A stretch of 64,000 nucleotides of DNA from Saprospirales bacterium. GTDB taxonomy: Bacteria > Bacteroidota > Bacteroidia > Chitinophagales > Saprospiraceae. A model generated the notes under the pieces. That model was not told the DNA's origin. It saw only the letters and a program-made list of their open reading frames with translations, and searched no databases. The stretch covers positions 146,017-210,016 of the forward strand of contig JADJYG010000031.1 of NCBI GenBank assembly GCA_016719895.1. The letters are read 5' to 3'. Position numbers and translations under genes: made by a program. Position 1 is the first letter of the stretch; the number at the start of each line of letters is the position of its first letter. Shown here in pieces: positions 17,501-23,744 of this stretch.

Positions 17501-20478
17501 TCGCTAAAGGTGCAACTCGGCGCAAATGACACCCGGGTACGCAGGCTATACCCTTCGTCGGGCGGACTGAGGTAGGCCGGGGAAAAATCGATGCGCAGCA
17601 TCGAATCCGGAATGGTCTGAAACGGCAGCGGAATATTTTGAAGGACCGGCACGTTTTCCTGCAGGTTCAGAAATAACAATTCGGCGGACAGCGGTTCCAA
17701 GCCAGGCGGCATGATCAGGTCGTAACTGGAAATTTTCGACAAGGGCCGCACTTCGAAAGGGAAAAGGTTTTCCCGGGCGATCCGGATATTATAGGCAAAC
17801 GGCGTGACTTGTACGGAGTGTTCACAGGGTTTTATACCGAAAGACGCTTTCGTGAGCGAGTCGGCAAAACCCGAATACTGAAACATCAGGGTGTCGTAAC
17901 GGCGGTAATTGTGCCTTCGGTAAAGATCATTGAGGTTATAACCCACTTCGAAATTGATAAGGGGCGGGAAGTTCTGTTTGCAGTTGGGCGCGTAGTTTAC
18001 CCCCAGTTTCAGGTCAATCTGCAATTGCACCGAGTCGCCGCTTTCCAGCAGAAAACCGGGAGGGACGTACCCGGAATCGCTCAACAGGTCCATGCGGGGG
18101 TTGAAGGGGTAATTCATAGAGGCCAACTCATCGATAACGGAAGCTGGTTTGGAGTTGACCACGGCCACCCGCCCGTACCGCTTATCCAACGGGAATATGC
18201 TGGCCAAAGGGCAGTAGTAAACCGCCTGGGCGCTGGAATCCCAAATGGTCATTGTAGCGGCAGCAATGCTGATAAAGTCTTTATCGGTAAACCCGTTTCG
18301 GGCGGCATCCGTTTGGTTCGGCCCGATATTAAAGGTATCGAATACGCCGGCATACCCGAAATCGCTGCGGATAATTTCGGCAAACAACTGGTAAAACAAT
18401 CCCTTTATGCTATCGCCGCAGACGATTTTTGCAGCCAGGATATTGCGCAGTGTATCGCCAGGCAGAAACCGGTCGCGCCGCACCTTACCCATATCCAGCA
18501 TACCGGCGGGGTCGGCTACGCGGTTGTTGTTGTTGTCCGGAAGGCCATAATTGAGGCGGTACGCCTCGTGGTGCTGCCGCATCTCAAAACACCCCTCGCC
18601 CGGGCCAACGACAACGGGTATGCTATCCTGTGGCCCGCCCGGGCCACCGGGGCATTGGCATGCGGTATGCAGTTCGAAAGCATCGCAGGCTGGTACGGCG
18701 CAATCCAGACCGGCATCGAGGCTGCGTGTGAGCAAGGCTGCTGTTTTCGGCTCATAGCCGCAGCCATAACAGGCTTCCGGCTCGTACACCACAAAATCGA
18801 CGCCGGGTTCCGTACTTCCGCCGCCTGCATAGATGTACGAGGCATCGTCGCGACAGGTGTTTTTCAGGCAAAAATTGACAACAAAAAAGGTGTCAGACAA
18901 GGGCAATTCGAACGCTGCAAGCACCCGGTGTATGGGGTAGTCTGTGGTCATAGTATCATCGGAAAACAACACCGGCATTTTACCATCCAGGAGCAGCGGA
19001 CAATCAGGCGACCATTCCAGCCCGACGGGCAAGTCAAACTTCAGCCAAACATAGCCGCTGTCGGAAAGCAGGCGGTTGGAGTTCAGCCGGTATTGAAACG
19101 GGTAGGTTTGATTGTCCTCCAGGCATTCGCCGATGTTATAGGCCACGGCGGCATTCAGGTAATCCCCGGGTTTCGGTTCGAATACGACGGTGTCGGCTAC
19201 TATAAATCCGCCGGGCGGGCAGGGTTTGTTGTAATAATAATTCAGGCGGATCTTTGGCAAAAACTGGGTGCAGGCAGGCAGGCAATAGTAGGTGTTGAAG
19301 GTGATCTCCAGGGTGTCGAATCCCTGCATTTCGGGGATATACAAGGTTATAAATGCCGAATTCGTATCGTTGCATACCGGCATGACAAAATCCTCGGCCA
19401 GGTTGGGTATCAGTGGGGAAGAAGCGCCATTTTGGTGGATTTGAAACGAATTTTTATCCATCCCGAGGGCAGTGGGCGCTTCGGAATTGATTTGCAGGAT
19501 CAGGTTGGTAGCTGGGCCGGGGCCTTCGTTGATCATGCGCAGGCGCATTTTATGCGGTGTTTCCGCACAAATTTCCCAAGGCAGGGCGTATTGTGTCAGG
19601 AAGCTCAGTTTAGGCTGGTAGCTGGAGGGCAGCACCACCACATCGGCATAGGTGCTGTCGGCCTGGCAGGGCGCTGCCGCCGCCGTGCAGCTCCAGGCGG
19701 CAGCGAGGTTCGAGCGGCAGGTAAAGCCCGGGAAACCGCAGTCGGTGACCGTGATTTGTTGTTTGATCAGGGCTGTTTCGCCAAACTCCAGCAGGTTGTC
19801 GCCATCGCCGAACGCGGTAAAAAAGGCGCCGTCGAAATAGGCGGAATAATGTGCAGGCAAATCTTGCTGCGCGGCGGCGCCCGCTACCTGAATACTGATG
19901 CCGGCGGGGTGTGAATCGGTCAGGAATAAATGCTGCACGGCGCCAAGCCGGGTATTCCGCACGTGCAGCGTGCGCATCAGCATCTGGCCTTTTTCACCGT
20001 AAATCGAGTCGTTGTCCACCTGTGTAATCACCAGCAAGCCGGTTTGAATCTGGAATTTGGTGGTGGCGACTTGCTCCGTCGCCGCCCCGGCGCGCACGCG
20101 CAATACCAGGTTAAATAGCTGGGCGGAGTTGATGGCCGCTACAAGGCCGCAGGTGGCAGCCAGCCGCAGCTGTACCGTAAGGGGCGTATTGGGGGGGAGC
20201 GCCGGCAGGGCCAGCACGGGTTTTTCCAGGTTGGCGATATCGAACTCGGACGCGCCGGCGACGCTTCCGGGCAGGTATTCCAGTCCCGGCGGCAGCTCCA
20301 GGTCGAGGAAGGCGTCGTTTACAGGGGCAGCGGTATTGTTCAGTATCGTCACGCTGAGCGTATCGGCAGCGCAAACCACCAGTTGGTCCGGATTTTTATA
20401 GGATATATTGAATGTTTGGGCGGAAAGCAGGGATGCAATAGCGCAGCAAAACGCCAGGAGGAGCGTAGATTTAAGCAT
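14515..20478 (-). CDS. Giant secreted repeat protein with gliding-motility-type (T9SS type B) C-terminal domain
   Basis: A 1987-residue protein starting MLKSTLLLAFCCAIASLLSAQ, a signal peptide ending in AQ. The body is a chain of beta-sandwich (DUF11/CARDB/PKD-like) segments rich in paired cysteines. The last about 90 residues, IRIPNVFTPDGDKVND, then LTIYNRWGQKVY and WDGT, are the gliding-motility-associated C-terminal domain found on SprB-like cargo of T9SS. It is expected on the cell surface, perhaps as an adhesin. The frame stays open 183 bases further upstream through the long inverted repeat; the ATG at 20478 is preferred because it begins the signal peptide and lies downstream of a good promoter. 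No catalytic domain is evident. Confidence 0.9.
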   Translation of the reverse strand: MLKSTLLLAFCCAIASLLSAQTFNISYKNPDQLVVCAADTLSVTILNNTAAPVNDAFLDLELPPGLEYLPGSVAGASEFDIANLEKPVLALPALPPNTPLTVQLRLAATCGLVAAINSAQLFNLVLRVRAGAATEQVATTKFQIQTGLLVITQVDNDSIYGEKGQMLMRTLHVRNTRLGAVQHLFLTDSHPAGISIQVAGAAAQQDLPAHYSAYFDGAFFTAFGDGDNLLEFGETALIKQQITVTDCGFPGFTCRSNLAAAWSCTAAAAPCQADSTYADVVVLPSSYQPKLSFLTQYALPWEICAETPHKMRLRMINEGPGPATNLILQINSEAPTALGMDKNSFQIHQNGASSPLIPNLAEDFVMPVCNDTNSAFITLYIPEMQGFDTLEITFNTYYCLPACTQFLPKIRLNYYYNKPCPPGGFIVADTVVFEPKPGDYLNAAVAYNIGECLEDNQTYPFQYRLNSNRLLSDSGYVWLKFDLPVGLEWSPDCPLLLDGKMPVLFSDDTMTTDYPIHRVLAAFELPLSDTFFVVNFCLKNTCRDDASYIYAGGGSTEPGVDFVVYEPEACYGCGYEPKTAALLTRSLDAGLDCAVPACDAFELHTACQCPGGPGGPQDSIPVVVGPGEGCFEMRQHHEAYRLNYGLPDNNNNRVADPAGMLDMGKVRRDRFLPGDTLRNILAAKIVCGDSIKGLFYQLFAEIIRSDFGYAGVFDTFNIGPNQTDAARNGFTDKDFISIAAATMTIWDSSAQAVYYCPLASIFPLDKRYGRVAVVNSKPASVIDELASMNYPFNPRMDLLSDSGYVPPGFLLESGDSVQLQIDLKLGVNYAPNCKQNFPPLINFEVGYNLNDLYRRHNYRRYDTLMFQYSGFADSLTKASFGIKPCEHSVQVTPFAYNIRIARENLFPFEVRPLSKISSYDLIMPPGLEPLSAELLFLNLQENVPVLQNIPLPFQTIPDSMLRIDFSPAYLSPPDEGYSLRTRVSFAPSCTFSEPDSSAQWVTLDFPGCMIKSDSLVYVLESKIGFFSNHAKDTLTTDELTLNFPTDSVSVDILLQNLAPVTAPNYWIQLLNPEGGLSGLTITAGGSSTAIAAVDGIYQLGNLPILGTNSLQINGVNTTCDPQQLRIIYGWDCQPHLQSGPASCAQDTLVLLFQPLNPEIELELKDFPVNVPLCDTSDYFILELSNADFGHAYEPVVNIELPAGLQLLSGSCQMAYPVDSAFIDIPDPIPAGNNLLEWNLAGLLEANSLPGAFQLTKNALQIRFKVIAACGVVSYAQLIFGARAEWSCGRPTNTLRKASDPILVEGLAPTYTLQVIIAEQGTAGLSPCATERTIAVTLFTTGPALSGDSIYALLPPGFSYVSGSYQPGVHAPAGQPALSPAGLRWPMPAGLSAGSVITFTFAVTTPAAPACEAAVLRMQARQQTVAYCPAIQADCKVYVITGENSYQFPPPAAGVALTGATLSIQPDGKVNYTVTVANSNALAPFEIDILQFFYDVNLNGKHDAGDELLYTVGDLNAILEPGGMLSIPLNGLPAPDSLCHLLVVLPTKLNCVCPVSAIPVSVNTVLFALLERCLGEPVPLGLPTAAGHSYAWSGVPGLPCTGCSAFAFEPMAAGLYQLTLADQGPSCLVTYHYDVQINDAPVLQPVEPAICRNETITLQTTPALSWNWQGPGISNPNAPVQILQPAQGATYFVTATNAAGCTLTDSLTVAVLPADTLDLGVLRTCQGTPVDIFGALTETPGLYSDIRPAITTGCDTLVYLRLEVVPNTEEAISKCVADTLLIFGKPVTEAGVYCETFESSLGCDSTHCIVLSTFMVPELPDPDTFYFVLGGSVQLPGPDGYASYLWAPAEYLSCTTCQSPFASPPDTMEYTLALRTGDGCKDTLIYRVAPFPPCDPARIRIPNVFTPDGDKVNDTFTVVPYEGVEVIARLTIYNRWGQKVYDASGPNAAWDGTTFGEPAPSDVYLWLLEVLCNGDERKYRRGDVTVLR

Positions 20479-20513
20479 GGGATCACAAGTCGGGTTACCA
20501 ATGAACGAATGTT

Positions 20514-20545
20514 CAAATATAAGGGATTGCCGGGTAGCCGTGCAA
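20514..20545 (-). promoter_or_regulatory. Promoter of the giant adhesin gene
   Basis: The minus strand reads TTG (20545-20543), a 21-base spacer, then TATATTTG (20521-20514), an exact Bacteroidota promoter. It lies about 36 bases before the ATG at 20478 and supports that start. Confidence 0.6.
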
Positions 20546-20579
20546 TACCGGGTCAAATTCTTTGTTCGTCCCTCGTCCA

Positions 20580-20671
20580 AACCTGACAGGTGGTATTTAA
20601 AAAAACAGCCGGTTTTGCGTGCGCTTTGCGCCGCAAAACCGGCTGTTTTTTTAAATACCACCTGTCAGGTT
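20580..20671. repeat. Perfect 40-bp inverted repeat (long hairpin)
   Basis: Arms 20580-20619 and 20632-20671 are exact reverse complements around a 12-base loop. The core CAGCCGGTTTTGCG is flanked by a 7-A run on one side and a 7-T run on the other, so each strand could act as an intrinsic terminator. The outer pairing through ACCTGACAGGTGGTATTT is far longer than a terminator needs. Confidence 0.9.
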
Positions 20672-20949
20672 ACAAAAGCAGTCAGAATATTCTGAATGAC
20701 CTGCTTAACTGCGTCAATATCATACCCCTCACCTCGCTGAAGCCCGGCCGCACTGTTTATCCGAATGAGGTATTTCTACCCGCCAACAGTAGCGGTCTTC
20801 CCAACGACTCCATCGCCCTTTACCATCAAATTCGGACTATCGATAAAAAAAGACTTAGCCTGGAATACGGCGCTATTGCAGAGGAAGCGGTGAAAAACGA
20901 TATTGTAGATGCCATTTGTTTTCAATTGGGCATTGTGAGATCGTTGTAG
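20671..20949 (+). pseudogene. MazF/PemK-type toxin remnant lacking its N-terminus
   Basis: The 92-codon reading frame contains IIPLTSLKPGR, YPNEVFLPANSSGLPNDSIAL and HQIRTIDKKRL, the C-terminal two thirds of a MazF-fold endoribonuclease. The family N-terminus (about 25-30 residues, including the first strand and its catalytic Arg) is absent: directly upstream the frame runs into the right arm of the long inverted repeat. No antitoxin gene is adjacent. It is therefore probably a dead fragment cut by the repeat. If translated from the GTG at 20590 it would carry a meaningless hairpin-encoded leader. Confidence in the family is good; inactivity is inferred. Confidence 0.65.
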
Positions 20950-21168
20950 CGGATCCTTTCCGCCGTTGCCAGCGGAGACCGCTCCGGTCGGGGCAGGGGT
21001 GTACTCCAAACCTGACAGATGGCAATAAAAAAGCGGCAGAACTTTCAGTCTGGGCCTACTCATACTGCCGCCCTATCCCCGGACAAGCTGGGTTTTTCGT
21101 CCCGACACGTTACCGCCGAGCCTCGGCTTCGCATAAGCAGCTCGCGAGTCAACCCCACCCCCACCCCT

Positions 21169-21269
21169 CCCCAACTGGGAGGGGAGCCGTAGATTACACC
21201 GCGACTTCCTCCGTAGAATGGGTCGTAGAGTACTCTACGACCACTCTACGGCTCCCCTCCCAGTTGGGG
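21169..21269. repeat. 25-bp inverted repeat enclosing an 18-bp palindrome
   Basis: Arms 21169-21193 and 21245-21269 match exactly. Between them lies the perfect palindrome TCGTAGAGTACTCTACGA (21223-21240). The 788-base stretch from 20950 to 21737 holds no gene that I can support: only this element, G/C-run tracts and the repeats listed below. Confidence 0.8.
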
Positions 21270-21394
21270 CTGCCGATTACCCACATTTTGAAGAAATTTT
21301 TCTTGATAAGATGGTATGTGCCAGCCCCCGAAGGGGTCGAATTTGAATAGCCCCGCATGAAATGCGGGGGGGGGAATACGACGCGACACAACCG

Positions 21395-21428
21395 CGGTAC
21401 TGCCGAGCGTGTGCTGTGCATAAATCCG
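21395..21428 (+). repeat. 34-bp direct repeat, copy 1
   Basis: Identical to 23055-23088 (CGGTACTGCCGAGCGTGTGC followed by TGTGCATAAATCCG). Both copies are followed by a degenerate ATCTTCC..TTCTCCC..CGCGCTTGTCAT module. Shortened reverse copies occur near 23377-23394 and 23263-23290. Confidence 0.8.
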
Positions 21429-21608
21429 ATCTTCCTCCCTTTCTCCCGCGCTTGTCATAGACTGTCACTCTAGGAAAACACGAGAGCACGCAGGGCAGGA
21501 TCCTGAATTCAAGCGCGGAGAATCCGCGGGTTGGTAGCCACCCAAAACGGTTGCCCTTGATCAACCGCTCCGCGGTTGTAAAACGGTTTGCCCTTTCAAC
21601 CCCGCATT

Positions 21609-21686
21609 GTTGCCGTTGTTGGCGTCCCGCCAACAACTCACCGGAAGGAGAGGCGTTGTTGGCGCGATGCCAACAACGGCGGAAAA
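21609..21686 (+). repeat. 78-bp two-hairpin repeat, copy A
   Basis: Starts GTTGCC and ends GGCGGAAAA. It holds two hairpins built from GTTGTTGGCG/CGCCAACAAC, separated by a purine-rich linker. It differs from copy C (22903-22980) at only a few positions and ends one base before the -33 element of the mntA promoter. Confidence 0.85.
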
Positions 21687-21717
21687 TTGGCTTAGCGCCA
21701 GATTCAGGCTATATTTG
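21687..21717 (+). promoter_or_regulatory. Promoter of the mntA-hepT operon
   Basis: TTG (21687-21689), a 20-base spacer and TATATTTG (21710-21717) form an exact Bacteroidota promoter 20 bases before the mntA ATG. The -33 element directly touches the 78-bp repeat copy A. Confidence 0.65.
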
Positions 21718-21737
21718 CTATCGAAATTCGAAATGAC

Positions 21738-22049
21738 ATGAAAAGCAATACGATTCACAATTTGGATAAAAAGCAAATCCTTGCCATATTGACACAACAC
21801 CGTGAAGCGTTGAAAGATATGGGTGTAGAACGAATAGCTTTGTTCGGCTCTTATGCCCGTGGAACCGCCCGGCCCGACAGCGACGTGGATTTGCTTGTAG
21901 AACTTAAGGAACCCAAATACTTACTCCTCCTCCAACTGACGGACTATCTCAGCGAACTGCTCGGACATAAGGTTGACTTGATACGCCAGGGCCCGCACCT
22001 GAAACGACGCTTTATGGAAGCCGTAGAAAAAGACCTCGCTTATGTCTGA
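21738..22049 (+). CDS. mntA: MntA-type nucleotidyltransferase antitoxin
   Basis: A 103-residue minimal nucleotidyltransferase. It shows the family motif GSx10DxD exactly: Gly37-Ser38, then Asp49 and Asp51 (GSYARGTARPDSDVD), which binds metal and ATP. In characterised MntA/HepT pairs this protein blocks the HEPN toxin by adding AMP to a tyrosine near the toxin active site; that role is transferred here by family. It overlaps the next gene by 8 bases, the usual order for these pairs, and has its own promoter at 21687-21717. The pair lies in a repeat-rich island, as mobile toxin-antitoxin loci often do. Confidence 0.85.
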   Translation: MKSNTIHNLDKKQILAILTQHREALKDMGVERIALFGSYARGTARPDSDVDLLVELKEPKYLLLLQLTDYLSELLGHKVDLIRQGPHLKRRFMEAVEKDLAYV

Positions 22050-22392
22050 TATCCTGCTCAACCGGCTTGCAACCATCATTGAAGCACTTGAACTAATAGA
22101 GCGCCGTATGGTCAAAATAAAAAAAGCAGATGCCTTTGTGGACACCGAAGAAGGTCAGCTTATCATGGATGCGATTGCTATTCGGCTTCAGGTGATCGGA
22201 GAAACCACCAAAAAAATTGACCTGCAGCAACCGGACTTCTTGCCTTCTATCGGAATAGACCCTAAGCCTATCATCCGCTTCAGGGATTTTATTTCACACC
22301 ATTACGACGAAGCGGACTATGAAGTGCTCTTCGAAATCTGCACGAACCACTTGCCCTTGTTAAAGGCGAAATTAGAGAAGCAAAAAAGATAG
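22042..22392 (+). CDS. hepT: HepT-type HEPN ribonuclease toxin (DUF86)
   Basis: A 116-residue all-helical HEPN protein. The catalytic RX4HXY motif is intact as RDFISHHY (Arg81, His86, Tyr88); the tyrosine is the AMPylation target of MntA in studied homologues. HEPN toxins of this family cleave RNA (tRNA in studied cases). The gene starts inside the end of mntA, so the two are translationally coupled. Length and motif are normal, so the pair looks functional. Confidence 0.85.
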   Translation: MSDILLNRLATIIEALELIERRMVKIKKADAFVDTEEGQLIMDAIAIRLQVIGETTKKIDLQQPDFLPSIGIDPKPIIRFRDFISHHYDEADYEVLFEICTNHLPLLKAKLEKQKR

Positions 22393-22412
22393 ACGACCCT
22401 GTACCTTCATTG

Positions 22413-22450
22413 GTTGCCGTTGTTGGCGCGACGCCAACAACGGCGGAAAA
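22413..22450 (+). repeat. 78-bp repeat family, copy B (38-bp deletion form)
   Basis: Carries the left edge and right hairpin of copies A and C with the 40 bases in between missing, as expected from recombination between the two internal GTTGTTGGCG units. Confidence 0.8.
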
Positions 22451-22466
22451 ATCTGGAAACACACGC

Positions 22467-22862
22467 ATGAAAAAGATCATACTCGAAACCCGCTACGTGC
22501 TGGCTGTGAAAGACCTGCAAGCCTCGGTTCATTTTTACGTCGAAAAATTAGGCTTCACTATCGATTGGGCGCAGGATGGCTGGCACCAACTGCGCCGGGA
22601 GGGTATCGTCGTCATGCTCGGCGAATGCGCCGACGACGTGGCGGCTTTTGAAACCCGCAACCATTCCTATTTCGCCTATATCCTGGTCGATGCGCCGGAT
22701 GCCTTGTTCGGAGAGTTCCATGCCAAAGGCGTGGAGGTCTTGTCCTTCCCCACGGACAAACCCTGGGGCATGCGTGAATTCGGAATTCGAACCATTGACG
22801 GGCACCGCATCACGTTCGGGCAGGAGCTGCTGAAATCCGATGTCGCGTCGGGCAACTTCTAA
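22467..22862 (+). CDS. VOC superfamily (glyoxalase/bleomycin-resistance-like) protein
   Basis: A 131-residue single-domain vicinal-oxygen-chelate protein starting MKKIILETRYVLAVKDLQAS. Features of the fold are visible: the helix with HFYVEKLGF (about residues 22-30), paired beta-alpha-beta-beta-beta units, and the C-terminal PWGMREFGIRTIDGHRITFGQ strand whose Glu is typically a metal ligand. Members bind small hydrophobic molecules or metals, and some confer drug resistance. The substrate is unknown. The ATG at 22467 is preferred to in-frame codons upstream that lie in repeat copy B. It has no operon partner and sits between repeat copies B and C. Confidence 0.8.
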   Translation: MKKIILETRYVLAVKDLQASVHFYVEKLGFTIDWAQDGWHQLRREGIVVMLGECADDVAAFETRNHSYFAYILVDAPDALFGEFHAKGVEVLSFPTDKPWGMREFGIRTIDGHRITFGQELLKSDVASGNF

Positions 22863-22902
22863 AATCTGCAATCTTAAATCAAATATGGTTTGACGGGAAA
22901 TG

Positions 22903-22980
22903 GTTGCCGTTGTTGGCGTCCCGCCAACAACTCCCCGGAGGGAGAGGCGTTGTTGGCGCAACGCCAACAACGGCGGAAAA
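22903..22980 (+). repeat. 78-bp two-hairpin repeat, copy C
   Basis: Same length and ends as copy A, with changes only in the linker and the second loop. It lies 40 bases after the VOC gene stop. The 882-base gap 22863-23744 holds only repeats. Confidence 0.85.
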
Positions 22981-23054
22981 GCGCGAATCGTACTGACCTC
23001 GTAGAGGTCAAATATTGGTAGTAGAATAAATGTCCCGACATCCTCGCACGACCT

Positions 23055-23088
23055 CGGTACTGCCGAGCGTGTGCTGTGCATAAATCCG
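23055..23088 (+). repeat. 34-bp direct repeat, copy 2
   Basis: Identical in all 34 bases to 21395-21428, 1660 bp away, and followed by a similar downstream module. Confidence 0.8.
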
Positions 23089-23108
23089 GAATCTTCCCTA
23101 CCCCCTTT

Positions 23109-23226
23109 TTTTCTCCCCCCGCGCTTGTCATTCTGAAAGAACCTGTCCACTCTACGAGGAATAAACACGAGATGCACGCGTAGAGTGGACAGGTTCTTTC
23201 AGAATGACAAGCGCGGGGGGAGAAAA
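23109..23226. repeat. Perfect 48-bp inverted repeat (long hairpin)
   Basis: Arms 23109-23156 and 23179-23226 match base for base around a 22-base loop. The arm includes CTGAAAGAACCTGTCCACTC. The outer part of the left arm, CGCGCTTGTCAT, is the tail of the module that follows both 34-bp direct repeats, so this hairpin seems to be an inverted duplication of that module. Confidence 0.9.
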
Positions 23227-23652
23227 GGGAGCACAGCTTGGGGTGGCGGGTTATGCGTAGCCGAGGCTCGGCGGTACCGAGGTCAGGTGATACTTTTTCA
23301 TATCAAGATGTGGGTAATCGGGAGTCCCGAGGCCTCGGGAGAGGGGTGGGGTCGACTCGCAGCCGGCAATATGCGCAGCACACGCTCGGCGGTATAGTGT
23401 CAGGAACGGGACAAACACCTGTTCAGTGGAGGCCATCCAGCCCTCCTGTGAGCTGCAAGGAAAAAGAACAGAGGCGGAAGCCAACAGAGGCGGAATGCCG
23501 AACGGGGTCCGGCGATACATATATACGAACCAAATTTCCCCATATATGCATTCAGCGGCGACACATAGACGCTTCGCGTGTATATATATGCCATATATGC
23601 TGCGCCTATATATGCGCTTTCGGATAAGCAATGCTTTTACGCGTAGGGGTGC

Positions 23653-23691
23653 GCAAGTATCGGCGTGACTTAGAGTCACGCCGATACTTGC
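23653..23691. repeat. 18-bp perfect hairpin downstream of the STAND gene
   Basis: GCAAGTATCGGCGTGACT (23653-23670) and its exact complement (23674-23691) enclose a 3-base loop, 53 bases after the STAND gene stop. A smaller palindrome, CCCCGAGTCCTCGGGG (23704-23719), lies between. It may be a terminator or, if the diversity-generating idea is right, a downstream hairpin of a variable region. Confidence 0.8.
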
Positions 23692-23744
23692 ACAAAGAGC
23701 CTGCCCCGAGTCCTCGGGGGTAAAAGGGTAAAAGAGCCAAAGGG

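Noticed and set aside
21600..23400. Repeats at 21.6-23.4 kb as a CRISPR array
   Set aside because: Repeat units are of different sizes, irregularly spaced, partly inverted, and have no uniform spacers or cas genes.
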